Of a DNA stretch of 64,000 nucleotides, positions 18,461 to 30,399 are shown in pieces (position 1 is the first letter of the stretch; every line of letters begins with the position of its first letter). The notes beneath the pieces were generated by a model. It searched no databases. It was given only the letters and a program-made list of their open reading frames with translations, and was not told where the DNA came from. Source of the stretch: Paracidovorax valerianellae (lineage in GTDB: Bacteria > Pseudomonadota > Gammaproteobacteria > Burkholderiales > Burkholderiaceae_C); the NCBI RefSeq assembly GCF_900102625.1, contig NZ_FMZC01000012.1:123878-187877 (forward strand). Direction: 5' to 3'. The position numbers and the translations under genes are program-made.

Positions 18461-20809
18461 ATGATTGCCCAGGAACTGGAAGTCAGCTTGCACATGGCCT
18501 TTGTCGAGGCCCGCCAGCAGCGCCACGAGTTCATTACCGTGGAGCATCTGCTGCTTGCATTGCTTGATAACCCCAGCGCAGCCGAAGTGCTGCGCGCATG
18601 CTCGGCCAATATCGATGATCTGCGTTCATCGCTGGCCAACTTCATCAAAGACAACACGCCCCAGGTCGCCGGCACGGACGAGGTGGATACGCAGCCCACG
18701 CTGGGTTTCCAGCGCGTGATCCAGCGCGCCATCATGCACGTGCAATCCACCGGCAACGGCAAGAAGGAAGTCACCGGCGCAAACGTGCTGGTGGCGATCT
18801 TCGGCGAGAAGGATTCGCACGCCGTGTACTACCTGCACCAGCAGGGCGTGACGCGGCTGGACGTGGTTAATTTCATTGCCCACGGCATCAAGAAAGGCGA
18901 ACCGCCGGAGCCCGCCAAGCCTGAGAACCAGGCCGAGGGCGAAGAGGGCGGCGGTGGCGAGCGCAACGAAAAGGCTTCGCCGCTCGAGCAGTACACGCAA
19001 AACCTCAACCAGGCGGCCAAGGACGGCAAGATCGATCCGCTGATCGGGCGCCACTACGAGGTGGAGCGCACGATCCAGATACTGTGCCGCCGCCGCAAGA
19101 ACAACCCGCTTCTGGTGGGTGAGGCTGGCGTGGGCAAGACGGCCATCGCCGAGGGCCTGGCGTGGCGCATCACGCAGAACGATGTGCCGGAAATCCTGGC
19201 CGAGGCCGTGGTGTATTCGCTCGACATGGGAGCGCTGCTGGCAGGCACCAAGTACCGCGGCGATTTCGAGCAACGCCTGAAGGGTGTGCTCAAGTCGCTC
19301 AAGGACAAGCCCAACGCCGTGCTGTTCATCGACGAAATCCACACGCTGATCGGCGCTGGCGCCGCCTCGGGCGGCACGTTGGACGCGTCCAATCTGCTCA
19401 AGCCGGCGCTCTCCAGCGGCCAGCTCAAGTGCATCGGCGCGACCACGTTCACCGAATACCGCGGCATCTTCGAGAAAGACGCGGCGCTTTCGCGGCGCTT
19501 CCAGAAGGTGGACGTGGTGGAGCCGACCGTGCAGGAAACGGTAGACATCCTGAAGGGCCTGAAGTCGCGCTTCGAGGAACATCACAGCGTGAAGTACGCT
19601 GCGGCGGCGCTGCAGGCTGCGGCCGAGCTGTCGGCCAAGTACATCAACGACCGCCATCTGCCCGACAAGGCCATCGACGTGATCGACGAGGCCGGTGCAG
19701 CCCAGCGCATCCAGGTCGCCAGCAAGCGCAAGAAGACCATCGGCAAGGCCGAGATCGAGGAAATCGTGGCGAAGATCGCGCGCATTCCGCCCGCGAACGT
19801 TTCCAACGACGACCGCAGCAAGCTGCAGACCATCGAACGCGACCTGAAGAGCGTGGTATTCGGCCAGGACAAGGCGCTGGAGGTGCTTGCCTCCGCCGTG
19901 AAGATGGCGCGCTCCGGCCTGGGCAAGGGCGACAAGCCGATTGGCTCGTTCCTGTTCAGCGGCCCCACTGGCGTCGGCAAGACCGAAGCGGCGAAGCAGC
20001 TGGCCTACATCATGGGCATCGAGCTGATCCGCTTCGACATGTCCGAGTACATGGAGCGCCATGCGGTGAGCCGCCTGATCGGTGCGCCTCCTGGCTATGT
20101 GGGGTTCGACCAGGGCGGCCTGCTGACCGAAGCCGTCACGAAGAAACCGCACTCCGTGCTGCTGCTGGATGAAATCGAGAAGGCGCACCCGGACATCTTC
20201 AACGTGCTGCTTCAGGTGATGGACCACGGCACGCTGACCGACAACAACGGGCGCAAAGCCGACTTCCGCAACGTCATCATCATCATGACGACGAACGCGG
20301 GTGCCGAGACCATGAACAAGGCCACCATCGGGTTCACGAATCCGCGGCAGGCGGGCGACGAAATGGGCGACATCAAGCGCCTGTTCACGCCAGAGTTCCG
20401 CAACCGGCTGGATGCCATCGTGAACTTCAAGGCGCTGGATGAGCAGATCATCCTCCGCGTGGTGGACAAGTTCCTGCTGCAGCTCGAAACCCAGCTGGCC
20501 GAGAAAAAGGTGGAGGTGACTTTCACCGACACCCTGCGCAAGCACCTGGCCAAGAAGGGGTTCGATCCGCTCATGGGTGCACGCCCGATGCAGCGCCTGA
20601 TTCAGGACACGATTCGCCGTGCGCTGGCTGACGAGCTGCTGTTCGGACGCCTGACCGAAGGGGGCCGCCTCACGGTGGACATCGAAGTCAAGACGGACGA
20701 CAAAGGGGTGGAAACGCCCGACGTGTTGCTCGACATTCAGCCGTTGCCGAAAAGAGAGCGTTCCGCGAAGTCGGAACCCGCCGAGCCGGAAGAGGCCACG
20801 GCCGACTGA
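18461..20809 (+). CDS. clpA: ClpA, ATPase subunit of the ClpAP protease
   Basis: A 782-residue HSP100 unfoldase that threads substrates into ClpP. The N-terminal Clp_N repeat domain (about 1-145) docks ClpS. The first AAA+ module has Walker A GEAGVGKT (220-227) and the second GPTGVGKT (501-508). Arginine-finger and pore regions ([22 protein letters not shown]) are in place. ClpP-binding IGL-type residues occur in [10 protein letters not shown], as KATIGF. The tail is rich in Glu and Ala. A strong bidirectional terminator lies 41 bases downstream. Confidence 0.97.
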   Translation: MIAQELEVSLHMAFVEARQQRHEFITVEHLLLALLDNPSAAEVLRACSANIDDLRSSLANFIKDNTPQVAGTDEVDTQPTLGFQRVIQRAIMHVQSTGNGKKEVTGANVLVAIFGEKDSHAVYYLHQQGVTRLDVVNFIAHGIKKGEPPEPAKPENQAEGEEGGGGERNEKASPLEQYTQNLNQAAKDGKIDPLIGRHYEVERTIQILCRRRKNNPLLVGEAGVGKTAIAEGLAWRITQNDVPEILAEAVVYSLDMGALLAGTKYRGDFEQRLKGVLKSLKDKPNAVLFIDEIHTLIGAGAASGGTLDASNLLKPALSSGQLKCIGATTFTEYRGIFEKDAALSRRFQKVDVVEPTVQETVDILKGLKSRFEEHHSVKYAAAALQAAAELSAKYINDRHLPDKAIDVIDEAGAAQRIQVASKRKKTIGKAEIEEIVAKIARIPPANVSNDDRSKLQTIERDLKSVVFGQDKALEVLASAVKMARSGLGKGDKPIGSFLFSGPTGVGKTEAAKQLAYIMGIELIRFDMSEYMERHAVSRLIGAPPGYVGFDQGGLLTEAVTKKPHSVLLLDEIEKAHPDIFNVLLQVMDHGTLTDNNGRKADFRNVIIIMTTNAGAETMNKATIGFTNPRQAGDEMGDIKRLFTPEFRNRLDAIVNFKALDEQIILRVVDKFLLQLETQLAEKKVEVTFTDTLRKHLAKKGFDPLMGARPMQRLIQDTIRRALADELLFGRLTEGGRLTVDIEVKTDDKGVETPDVLLDIQPLPKRERSAKSEPAEPEEATAD

Positions 20810-20849
20810 CCAGCGGCGGCCACCGCAGTCGGTGGCCTGGACTTCCCGC

Positions 20850-20880
20850 AAAAAAGCCCGCGTTCATCGCGGGCTTTTTT
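20850..20880. terminator. Intrinsic terminator after clpA, bidirectional
   Basis: A perfect stem AAAAAAGCCCGCG / CGCGGGCTTTTTT with the loop TTCAT or similar ends clpS-clpA. The A and T tracts on both sides let it also end the convergent lytic transglycosylase transcript. Confidence 0.9.
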
Positions 20881-20948
20881 ATGGCGAGAGCGGAATGCTC
20901 ACAGTCGAGGCAACCGCAACCGAGCCTCGGTGCCGTGGGCAACGCCCA

Positions 20949-22355
20949 TCACGGAGCTGTCAGGCGCTGCAGCAGCTCCAGGGTCGGATAGCCATCGGCC
21001 ACGGCACCGATGCTCTGCTGGTACTGGCGCAGGCCAGCCCGCGTGGCGGGGCCCATCACACCGTCTGGTGTGCCGGTGGAAAAGCCGCGCGCATTCAGCG
21101 CGGTTTGCAGGTCTTTCACCTGGCTGCGCGACAGTGGCTGCAGGTCTCGCGGCCAGGCGGCCGCCACGCCGGTTCCACCTTCGATCTGCCGCGCCAGCAG
21201 CCCCACGGCGAGCGCGTAATTCACCGAATTGTTGTAGCGCAGGATGCTGCGGAAGTTGTCGCCCACCAGGAAGGCCGGCCCGCGTGCACCCGCTGGGGCT
21301 ATGACCGAGGCCGAGCCGAGGTCTGGCAGTGGCTGGCGGTCGATGGCCACGACGCCTTCGCTGGCCCACTGGGCCGTGGATTGGCGGATCGTGGTTTCGG
21401 CGCGGGCATGGTCGAAGCCGGCGGGCAGTTGCACTTCGACGCCCCAAGCCTGTCCTGTGCGCCAGCCGGAGTTGGCGAGGTAGTTGGCGGTGGACGATGC
21501 AACGTCGGGAATGCTTCCCCATATGTCGCGGCGGCCATCGCCGTCGGCATCGACGGCATAGGCCAGGAACACCGATGGCAGGAACTGCGTGTGCCCCATG
21601 GCACCGGCCCAAGAGCCGATCATTCGGTCGGCGGCGATGTCCCCCTGGTCGAGGATGCGCAGCGCAGCCATGAGTTCATTGCGCGCCCATTGGGACCGGC
21701 GGCCTTCGAAACCCAGGGTGGCCAGCGCATCGACTGCACGGAAGGTGCCGAAGTTGCTGCCGAAGTTGCTTTCCATGCCCCAGATGGCCGTGACGATCGA
21801 GGCCGGCACGCCGTACCGCCCGGCTGCGGCTTGCAGAGGTGCTGCGTACTCGGTCAGCTTGGCCTGGCCTTGAGCGATGCGCTGGGCGGAGACCGCACTG
21901 TCCAGGTAGGCCCATGGCGTGCGGGTGAACTCGGGTTGCGCGCGGTCCAGTTCGATCACGCGCTGCTGCAACTGGGCACCGGCCAACGCAGCCTGCACGG
22001 TTTCAGGGCGAATGCCGGCGGCCAAGGCTTCCTGGGTGAATGCTGCAATCCAGGCGGTGAAGCCTGCCTGCTCGGCAGCCGCCGCCTCTTCTGGCGTGGG
22101 CGGCACAGCGGTGGAGGGCGCTACCGGCTCTGCAGGCATGGCGGGAACCACGGGAACCTGTGGCGTTTGTGGCGCAGGCATCGCGGCTGGCGGGGCTGCC
22201 GGCAGCGCTTGCGGCGCCTGGGCGCGAGGCTCGGAAGCGCAGCCTGCCAGGGCCAGCGCGGCCACCAGAGGTGCCAGCCAGGCCGCGGAGACAGTGGCGC
22301 GCCGGCGGTGGGGATGAAGATGAGGGGGGGATGAGGGGGCAAGGCGTCGGTGCAT
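20949..22355 (-). CDS. mltB: Lytic murein transglycosylase, MltB type, with peptidoglycan-binding domain
   Basis: A 468-residue predicted lipoprotein with lipobox LALAGC (lipidated Cys near residue 39) and a long Ala/Pro linker. The SLT_2/MltB catalytic domain (about 100-400) has the active-site glutamate in AIWGMESNFGSNFGTFRA and the family motif GSWAGAMGHTQFLPS. The C-terminal PG_binding_1 domain (about 405-465) shows LQTALNARGFSTGTPDGVMG. It cleaves glycan strands to form 1,6-anhydro ends in cell-wall turnover. It is divergent from sbcB, only about 60 bases apart. Confidence 0.93.
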   Translation of the reverse strand: MHRRLAPSSPPHLHPHRRRATVSAAWLAPLVAALALAGCASEPRAQAPQALPAAPPAAMPAPQTPQVPVVPAMPAEPVAPSTAVPPTPEEAAAAEQAGFTAWIAAFTQEALAAGIRPETVQAALAGAQLQQRVIELDRAQPEFTRTPWAYLDSAVSAQRIAQGQAKLTEYAAPLQAAAGRYGVPASIVTAIWGMESNFGSNFGTFRAVDALATLGFEGRRSQWARNELMAALRILDQGDIAADRMIGSWAGAMGHTQFLPSVFLAYAVDADGDGRRDIWGSIPDVASSTANYLANSGWRTGQAWGVEVQLPAGFDHARAETTIRQSTAQWASEGVVAIDRQPLPDLGSASVIAPAGARGPAFLVGDNFRSILRYNNSVNYALAVGLLARQIEGGTGVAAAWPRDLQPLSRSQVKDLQTALNARGFSTGTPDGVMGPATRAGLRQYQQSIGAVADGYPTLELLQRLTAP

Positions 22356-22416
22356 GCCTTATTGTCCCGCGCCCCGGCATACTTGCGGGCTTCGGTGTTA
22401 CCGGCTGCACGATTTC

Positions 22417-23853
22417 ATGCATACCTTTCTCTGGCACGACTACGAAACCTTTGGCGCGAACACGCGCCGCGACCGCCCGGCGCAATTTGCCGGCATTCGC
22501 ACCGACGCGCAACTGAACGAAATCGGCGAGCCGCTGATGGTCTATTGCCGGCCTGCGCCCGACTATCTGCCCGACCCCGAGTCGTGCCTGATCACGGGCA
22601 TCACACCGCAACTGGCGCTGGAACGTGGCCTGCCGGAGCATGAGTTCGCCGCCCGCATTGAAGCCGAACTGGCACTGCCCGGCACCATCGGTGTGGGTTA
22701 CAACACCATCCGCTTCGACGATGAGATCACGCGCTTCATGTTCTGGCGCAACCTGATGGACCCGTATGCGCGCGAATGGCAGAACCAATGCGGCCGCTGG
22801 GACCTGCTCGACGTGGTGCGCATGTGCTACGCCCTGCGGCCCGACGGTATCGTCTGGCCGAAAAAGGAAGATGGCTCGCCCAGCTTCAAGCTGGAGCATT
22901 TGTCCAAAGCCAATGGCCTGGTGCACGAGGCGGCGCACGATGCGCTGTCCGACGTGCGCGCCACCATCGCGCTGGCGCGCCTGATCCGCGATCGCCAGCC
23001 CAAGCTGTTCGAATTCGCACTCGGGCTGCACAAGAAAGACCGCGTTGCCGCCGAACTGCGCTTGCCCGCCACGGCCGAGACGGCGCGGCCGTTTCTGCAC
23101 ATCTCGGGCATGTTTTCCGCTGAGCGTGGCTGCGTGGCCGTCATGTGGCCGTTGGCCAGCCACCCGACCAACAAGAACGAACTGATCGCCTGGGAACTGG
23201 CTCACGACCCGTCCGAGTTGGCCCTGCTGGGTGCCGACGCGATCCGCGAGCGCCTGTTCAGCCGGGCCGATGCGCTGCCCGAAGGGGTGTCGCGCCTGCC
23301 GATCAAGACCGTGCACCTGAACAAGTCGCCCATGGTGGTGGGCAACGTCAACACCCTGACTGCGCAGATGGCCGAGCGCTGGGCCATCGACCTGGACCGG
23401 GCTGCCGGCCACGCCGAAGTGGCGCGCGACCTGCCCGACATGAGCGCCATCTGGACCAGTGTGTTCACCCGCCCGCAGGAAGCCGCGCCCGATGTGGATC
23501 AGGACCTGTACGGCGGCTTCGTCGGCAACGAAGACCGGCGGCGCCTGAACCGCCTGCGCACCTTGCGGCCTGAAGAACTGGCCATGGCCAAGACCGGTTT
23601 CGACGACGAGCGGCTCGAAGAGCTGGTGTGGCGGTACCGGGCGCGCAATTTCCCGCACACGCTGGATGCCGCAGACCAGGAGCGCTGGGAGAACCACCGC
23701 GTCGCCTGCCTGATGGAAGGCGCGGGCGGCGCACTCACCTTCGACGAGCTTTTCGCGCGGCTGGACCAATTGGGTGCCGAGGCCGATGAGCGGGGCGAGG
23801 AGATCCTGGGCGCCTTGTACGACTACGCGGAAAGCATCGCGCCAGCGATGTGA
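22417..23853 (+). CDS. sbcB: Exodeoxyribonuclease I
   Basis: A 478-residue DEDDh-family 3'-5' single-strand DNA exonuclease. Catalytic residues are visible in FLWHDYETFG (ExoI-type DxE) and HEAAHDALSDVRATI. The central SH3-like and C-terminal helical regions typical of ExoI follow (IKTVHLNKSPMVVGNVNTL and GGFVGNEDRRRLNRLR). It trims single-stranded 3' ends in mismatch repair and recombination. The ATG at 22417 (MHTFLWHDYETFG) is chosen because the next residues align with the family start. The sirtuin gene follows after 24 bases. Confidence 0.96.
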   Translation: MHTFLWHDYETFGANTRRDRPAQFAGIRTDAQLNEIGEPLMVYCRPAPDYLPDPESCLITGITPQLALERGLPEHEFAARIEAELALPGTIGVGYNTIRFDDEITRFMFWRNLMDPYAREWQNQCGRWDLLDVVRMCYALRPDGIVWPKKEDGSPSFKLEHLSKANGLVHEAAHDALSDVRATIALARLIRDRQPKLFEFALGLHKKDRVAAELRLPATAETARPFLHISGMFSAERGCVAVMWPLASHPTNKNELIAWELAHDPSELALLGADAIRERLFSRADALPEGVSRLPIKTVHLNKSPMVVGNVNTLTAQMAERWAIDLDRAAGHAEVARDLPDMSAIWTSVFTRPQEAAPDVDQDLYGGFVGNEDRRRLNRLRTLRPEELAMAKTGFDDERLEELVWRYRARNFPHTLDAADQERWENHRVACLMEGAGGALTFDELFARLDQLGAEADERGEEILGALYDYAESIAPAM

Positions 23854-23877
23854 ACGCGCCCTGAACCGAAGGCCTGA

Positions 23878-24837
23878 ATGTCCCTGACCCCACCCACAGA
23901 GCCCGGCGCAATACCTGCGCCATCCGCGCCTTTGCTGGTGGCGCATGCCCTCCCTGCAGCACCTGCCGGCGGAGCCGTGCCGGCGGCTTCTGCGGACGGG
24001 CTTCATGCGCTGGCGGAGTTCATGGCCGCGCACCCCCGGGTGTTCGTGCTGACCGGCGCCGGCTGCAGCACCGCGGCGGGCATACCGGACTATCGCGATG
24101 GCAATGGCGACTGGAAACGCCCGCCGCCGCTCACCTTTCAGGCATTCATGGGCGACGTCGCGACGCGGCAACGCTACTGGGCCCGCAGTTTCATCGGCTG
24201 GCGCGTGATGGGTCGCGCGCAGCCGGCAGCCGCACACCACGCGCTGGCGGCCCTGGAGGCCGCCGGCCGGGTAGAGATGCTGCTCACGCAGAACGTGGAT
24301 GGCCTGCACGACGCGGCGGGAAGCCTGCAGACCATCGACCTGCACGGCCGTGTCGACACGGTGCGCTGCATGGGCTGCGAAGCCCGCATGCCACGCGCTG
24401 AGTTGCAGGCAGAGCTGCTGCGCCGCAACCCCGATTGGGCCGCGCTGCACGCCCAGGCCGCGCCCGACGGCGATGCAGACTTGGAAATGCAGGATTTCAG
24501 CGCGTTCGATGTGCCGCCGTGCCCACGCTGCGGTACCGGTGTGCTCAAGCCCGACGTGGTCTTCTTCGGAGAAAGCGTGCCGCGCGAGCGGGTGCAGGCC
24601 GCGCGCGACGCGTTGCTGCGAGCCGATGCCATGCTCGTTGCCGGCTCTTCGCTCATGGTGTATTCGGGCTTTCGATTCGTTCAGATGGCGGTGGACGCGG
24701 GCAAGCCGGTGGCGGCCGTCAATTGGGGGCGCACGCGGGCCGATCCGCTGCTGTCGCTCAAGGTCGAGCAAGAAGTGGGATCGGCGCTCGGCGCCGTGGC
24801 TCACGCACTGGGTGCGCTGCCCCTCGGGTCGGCTTGA
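23878..24837 (+). CDS. NAD-dependent protein deacylase, SIR2 family
   Basis: A 319-residue class II-like sirtuin. The NAD-binding motif is LTGAGCSTAAGIPDYR and the catalytic region is TQNVDGLHDAAG with the active-site His in DLHGRVDTVRC. Four zinc-ligand cysteines appear as CMGC and CPRC. GTGVLKPDVVFFGES and VAGSSLMVYSGFRFV complete the fold. It would remove acyl groups from lysines, using NAD. About 40 residues precede the catalytic core and look like a low-complexity extension, so a later start is possible. It is likely cotranscribed with sbcB. Confidence 0.93.
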   Translation: MSLTPPTEPGAIPAPSAPLLVAHALPAAPAGGAVPAASADGLHALAEFMAAHPRVFVLTGAGCSTAAGIPDYRDGNGDWKRPPPLTFQAFMGDVATRQRYWARSFIGWRVMGRAQPAAAHHALAALEAAGRVEMLLTQNVDGLHDAAGSLQTIDLHGRVDTVRCMGCEARMPRAELQAELLRRNPDWAALHAQAAPDGDADLEMQDFSAFDVPPCPRCGTGVLKPDVVFFGESVPRERVQAARDALLRADAMLVAGSSLMVYSGFRFVQMAVDAGKPVAAVNWGRTRADPLLSLKVEQEVGSALGAVAHALGALPLGSA

Positions 24838-25031
24838 GTCTGCTTCCGCGATTTAGCGATTGAAGCTGGCAGGGCCGTGCTGGGCTGTACTTGTGGGCGC
24901 AGCGGCCGGCCGTCCGGTGTGCCACCAGGGTTTTGGGAGCGACGGCGGCTGCCGATGGTGCTAAGGTGCCAGCCGCAAGCACCCCGGCAGCGCCAGCGCG
25001 CCGGGCGACGACTGAGCCCCAAGGAGACAGC

Positions 25032-27254
25032 ATGCAGACGAACGCATTCCTCGGTGCGCCCGGCCCGATGCCGGGCGAGTTGGCCGCCTCCGTGGCCCAG
25101 CAGATCGCGCAGGCCCATGAGCGCTCCACCGCCTTCGGTCTGCGGCGGACCGAAGCGGCCGACCTGCAGCCGGTAGATGCCGAAGCCCTGGCCTGGATGG
25201 TGGCCCGCAACGAAGCCCTCTTTGCCCACGCGCGCCCCGTGATGGAAACGCTGTCGGCCCAGATCGCCGGCACGCAGAGCATGGTGCTGCTGACCGACGC
25301 GCAAGGCGTGGTGCTGCACGCGCTGGGCGACGACGAGTTCCTGGACCGGGCAAGCCGCGTCGCCCTGCGCCCTGGCGCGGCGTGGTCGGAGCGCAGCAAG
25401 GGCACCAACGCCATCGGCACAGCGCTGGCGCTGGGCGAGGCCCTGCAGGTCAACGGCAGCGAACACTTTCTGCAGGCCAACCATTTTTTGACGTGTTCGT
25501 GCGCCCCCATCCTGGACCCGCACGGCCGCGTGATCGGCGCGCTCGACGTGAGCGGCGACCACCGCAGCCAGAGCGCTCACACCCTCGCTCTGGTGCGCAT
25601 GTCGGCCAAGATGGTGGAGAACCACCTCTTCGGCAAAGTCTTCGAAGACGCGGTGCGGTTGCGCTTTCATGCCCGGCCGGAATTTCTGGGCACGCTGGTG
25701 GAAGGGTTGGCCGCGTTCACCCCGGAGGGGCGATTTCTCGCGGCCAACCGCAGCGGCCAGTTTCAGCTGGGGTTGTCGGTCAACGCTCTGCAGGCGCACA
25801 CGTTTCCCTCGCTGTTCGGCTTCTCGATGAGCGCGCTGCTGGCCCATGCGCGACAGGCGGTTCCGGAGTTGCTGCGGCTGCAGTTGCCGGGTGGCGTGAC
25901 GGTACAGGCGCAGGTGGAGTTTCGGCCACGATCAGGCACGTTGCTGCCGATGGCCGACGTGATTGAACGGAGCGAGCCGGAGGAATCGACCGGCCTTGCT
26001 GAATCGGCACATACCAAAAACCATCCAGGGTTGGAGTCAGGCTCGACGGATGCAATGGGGCAGGGCAGTGGCGCAATGGGCCGACCCGTGCGCCAGCGCC
26101 CGGCCATGCCAGCCCGGCTGTCCAGCTTGCGCTATCTGGACACGGGCGACGCACAGCTCGCCCAGGTCATCGACCGCGTGACGCGGCTGCTGGGCAGCGA
26201 TGTGTCCACGCTGATCCTGGGCGAAACCGGCACCGGCAAGGAGTTGCTGGCCCGTGCCATCCACCAGGACGGGCCGCGCCAGCGTGGGCCATTCGTCGCC
26301 GTCAATTGCGCGTCGATCCCCGAGTCGCTGATCGAGTCCGAGCTTTTCGGCTACGACGAAGGCGCCTTCACCGGCGCGCGGCGCAAGGGCAGTGTCGGTA
26401 AAGTCGTGCAGGCCCATGGCGGCACGCTGTTCCTGGACGAGATCGGCGACATGCCGCTGTCGATGCAGGCCCGTTTGCTGCGCGTTTTGCAGGAGCGCAG
26501 CGTGTCGCCTCTGGGTGCGGCGAAACAGGTGGCGGTCGATGTGGCCGTGGTCTGCGCCACCCACCGCAATCTGCGCGAAATGATGGCGCAGGGCACGTTC
26601 CGCGATGACCTCTACTACCGGCTCAATGGCCTGGTCGTGCGCCTGCCTGCGCTGCGCGAGCGAACCGACCTGGCCGTGATCGTCGAGCGCATCCTGCGCG
26701 CCCAGGCCGAAACCCCACCGGTCCCCGCGAGCGGTGCCGTGCCGCGCGTGGCGCCCGAAGCCATGGCGCTGTTCGCTGCGCATGCCTGGCCCGGCAACCT
26801 GCGCCAGCTCAGCAGCGTGCTGCGCACGGCCGCGCTGATGGCGCGCTCTGACGGGGGCATGATCCAGCGCACGCACTTGCCGGAAGATTTTCTGGAAGAT
26901 TGCGACCAGTGGCTGGCGCATGCGGACGGTATGGCGGGCCCTGCCGGCGCGGCTGGCGCACTGCACCCAAACCCGGATCGCCTGTGGGACACGACGGGGG
27001 CTGCGGCGCAAGCCTCGCCGCCCCGCCCGGGCGTTTCGAGTCCCCCTGCCGCGGTGTCCCGCCTGGGTGATACCACGGCTGCGGCGCTGGAGCAGGCGCT
27101 CGCAGCGCACGGCGGCAATGTGTCAGCGGCGGCGCGCGCGCTGGGCGTTTCGCGCAACACCATCTACCGGCATTTGAGGGCGGCCCGGGTTGCCCCCGAC
27201 GCGCTGTCGCCGGCAGCAGCGGCAACCGTCAGCGGGGTGGGCCGAGCGCGCTGA
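25032..27254 (+). CDS. acoR: AcoR-type sigma-54-dependent activator
   Basis: A 740-residue enhancer-binding protein. An N-terminal GAF-type sensor region (about 80-220; GAAWSERSKGTNAIGTAL) is followed by a PAS-like part. The AAA+ domain has Walker A GETGTGKE (from residue 397) and the sigma-54 contact loop GAFTGA (from 444). A C-terminal Fis-type helix-turn-helix shows GNVSAAARALGVSRNTIYRHL. AcoR proteins switch on acetoin or alcohol catabolism genes. The start is supported by AAGGAG five bases upstream. The linked dehydrogenase operon has a -24/-12 promoter. The 3' end overlaps the convergent DUF779 gene by 26 bases. Confidence 0.93.
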   Translation: MQTNAFLGAPGPMPGELAASVAQQIAQAHERSTAFGLRRTEAADLQPVDAEALAWMVARNEALFAHARPVMETLSAQIAGTQSMVLLTDAQGVVLHALGDDEFLDRASRVALRPGAAWSERSKGTNAIGTALALGEALQVNGSEHFLQANHFLTCSCAPILDPHGRVIGALDVSGDHRSQSAHTLALVRMSAKMVENHLFGKVFEDAVRLRFHARPEFLGTLVEGLAAFTPEGRFLAANRSGQFQLGLSVNALQAHTFPSLFGFSMSALLAHARQAVPELLRLQLPGGVTVQAQVEFRPRSGTLLPMADVIERSEPEESTGLAESAHTKNHPGLESGSTDAMGQGSGAMGRPVRQRPAMPARLSSLRYLDTGDAQLAQVIDRVTRLLGSDVSTLILGETGTGKELLARAIHQDGPRQRGPFVAVNCASIPESLIESELFGYDEGAFTGARRKGSVGKVVQAHGGTLFLDEIGDMPLSMQARLLRVLQERSVSPLGAAKQVAVDVAVVCATHRNLREMMAQGTFRDDLYYRLNGLVVRLPALRERTDLAVIVERILRAQAETPPVPASGAVPRVAPEAMALFAAHAWPGNLRQLSSVLRTAALMARSDGGMIQRTHLPEDFLEDCDQWLAHADGMAGPAGAAGALHPNPDRLWDTTGAAAQASPPRPGVSSPPAAVSRLGDTTAAALEQALAAHGGNVSAAARALGVSRNTIYRHLRAARVAPDALSPAAAATVSGVGRAR

Positions 27255-27672
27255 CCACTTCCCACTCGGCGTCGCTGTACAGGCGCGAGCGGGTCAGGAA
27301 ACGCAGCCCGGTGGGCCGCTCCAGCGAAAACATGCCGCCGTTGCCGCGCACCGCATCGATGATGAGGTGCGTGTGCTCCCAATAGGCGAACTGCGAGCGG
27401 CTCATGTAGAACGGCGTGCCCGCGATTTCGCCCAGCAGCACGTCGGAGTCGCCGACCATGAATTCGCCCAGCGCAAAGCACATCGGCGCGCTGCCGTCGC
27501 AGCAGCCGCCCGATTGGTGGAACATGAGCGGGCCATGCTGTGCGGCCAGTCGCTCTATCAACTCCACTGCGGCAGGTGTGGCAGAAACGCGGCTCGCGGC
27601 CGCCGCATCCGTTGCCATGGCAGGCGCTGCGGGCACCGCTGGATCCGTGGGCTCGGCAGAGGGCGTGGCCAT
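27229..27672 (-). CDS. DUF779 domain protein
   Basis: A 147-residue protein with a variable Ala-rich N-terminus and a DUF779 core. The core has the cysteine cluster GGCCDGSAPMC, then GEIAGTPFYMSRSQFAYWEHT and the end motif GLRFLTRSRLYSDAEW. The biochemical role of the family is not established to my knowledge, but its genes often sit beside AcoR-regulated aldehyde dehydrogenases. The Cys/His-rich cluster would suit metal binding. It starts two bases after the alcohol dehydrogenase stop and is surely cotranscribed. A start further inside (MATDAAA or later) is possible. Confidence 0.85.
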   Translation of the reverse strand: MATPSAEPTDPAVPAAPAMATDAAAASRVSATPAAVELIERLAAQHGPLMFHQSGGCCDGSAPMCFALGEFMVGDSDVLLGEIAGTPFYMSRSQFAYWEHTHLIIDAVRGNGGMFSLERPTGLRFLTRSRLYSDAEWEVVSALGPPR

Positions 27673-27674
27673 GA

Positions 27675-28706
27675 TCAGGCCGCCATGTCCAGCACGATGC
27701 GCCCCTGGATCTGCCCCTGGCGCATGCGCTCGAACACTTCGTTGATGTTCTCGAGCTTTTCGGTAGCGACCGTGGCCTTCACCTGCCCGCGTGCCGCGAA
27801 ATCGAGCGATTCCTGCAGGTCGAGCCGGGTGCCCACGATGGAGCCGCGCACCGTCACGCCGCGCAGCACCATGTCGAAGATGGGCAAGGGGAAATTGCCG
27901 GGTGGCAACCCGTTGAGGGACACCGTGCCGCCGCGCCGCACCATGCCGAGTGCCTGTTCGAAAGCCTTTGGCGACACGGCCGTTACCAAGGCGCCATGTG
28001 CGCCGCCGATCTCTTTTTGAAGATAGGCTGCCGGATCGGTCGTCTTGGCGTTCACCGTCACGCTCGCGCCGAGCTGGCGGGCCAGGTCGAGCTTGTCGTC
28101 TTCCACGTCCACCGCCGCCACGTTCAGCCCCATGGCCTTGGCATACTGGACGGCCATGTGGCCCAGACCCCCGATGCCGGAGATCACCACCCAGTCACCG
28201 GGTTTCGTGTCGGTGACCTTGAGGCCCTTGTAGACCGTGACGCCCGCGCACAGCACCGGGGCGATCTCGACAAAGCCGATGTCCTTGGGCAGGTGGCCCA
28301 CGAAGTTCGGGTCGGCCAGGGCGTAGTCGGCAAAGCCGCCGTTGACCGAGTAGCCCGTGTTGGTCTGCGATTCGCACAGGGTTTCCCAGCCGCCCATGCA
28401 GTGCGTGCAGTAGCCGCAGGCCGAATGCAGCCACGGCACGCCCACGCGGTCGCCTTCCTTCACGTGCTTGACGTTCTTGCCGATGGCAGCCACGAAGCCC
28501 ACACCTTCATGGCCCGGGATGGAAGGCGGGTTGGGCTTCACCGGCCAGTCTCCTTCGGCGGCATGCAGGTCGGTGTGGCACACGCCGGAGGCTTCGATCT
28601 TCACGAGAATCTGGTCGTCCGAGGGCCTCGGCACCGGCACTTGCTCTATGGCGAGCGGCTGGCCGAACGTGCGAACGACGGCGGCTTTCATGGTCTTGGC
28701 GGTCAT
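27675..28706 (-). CDS. Zinc-dependent alcohol dehydrogenase, AdhP type
   Basis: A 343-residue medium-chain dehydrogenase. Catalytic zinc ligands are in SGVCHTDLHAAEGDWP and PGHEGVG. The four structural-zinc cysteines are in CGYCTHCMGGWETLC. The NAD-binding Rossmann motif is GIGGLGHMAVQYAKAMG. Family members oxidise ethanol and other primary alcohols to aldehydes. It lies between the aldehyde dehydrogenase (105 bases upstream) and the DUF779 gene (two bases downstream), so the operon converts alcohol to aldehyde to acid. The linked regulator is the AcoR-type protein. Confidence 0.95.
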   Translation of the reverse strand: MTAKTMKAAVVRTFGQPLAIEQVPVPRPSDDQILVKIEASGVCHTDLHAAEGDWPVKPNPPSIPGHEGVGFVAAIGKNVKHVKEGDRVGVPWLHSACGYCTHCMGGWETLCESQTNTGYSVNGGFADYALADPNFVGHLPKDIGFVEIAPVLCAGVTVYKGLKVTDTKPGDWVVISGIGGLGHMAVQYAKAMGLNVAAVDVEDDKLDLARQLGASVTVNAKTTDPAAYLQKEIGGAHGALVTAVSPKAFEQALGMVRRGGTVSLNGLPPGNFPLPIFDMVLRGVTVRGSIVGTRLDLQESLDFAARGQVKATVATEKLENINEVFERMRQGQIQGRIVLDMAA

Positions 28707-28811
28707 GGGTGAAGAAGTCCTTTCGCCTGCAGTACAGGGGTGGTGAAACGGGTGTCGGGTCTTTCACCTTAGGCCCGGCCACCCGCGTGCGTGCTGACCC
28801 AGATCAAGCGG

Positions 28812-30332
<1,521 letters not shown>

Positions 30333-30399
30333 GGTGCTTGTCTCCTGTGAACGGTTGGTGTTCCGCGCCACGGCGAGCGGTGCGGGCCCCAGCATTGGC

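Noticed and set aside
22003..24804. A 933-codon minus-strand open frame across sbcB and the sirtuin gene.
   Set aside because: It is antisense to two genes with clear catalytic motifs and itself shows no domain; low-complexity His/Arg/Gly translation.
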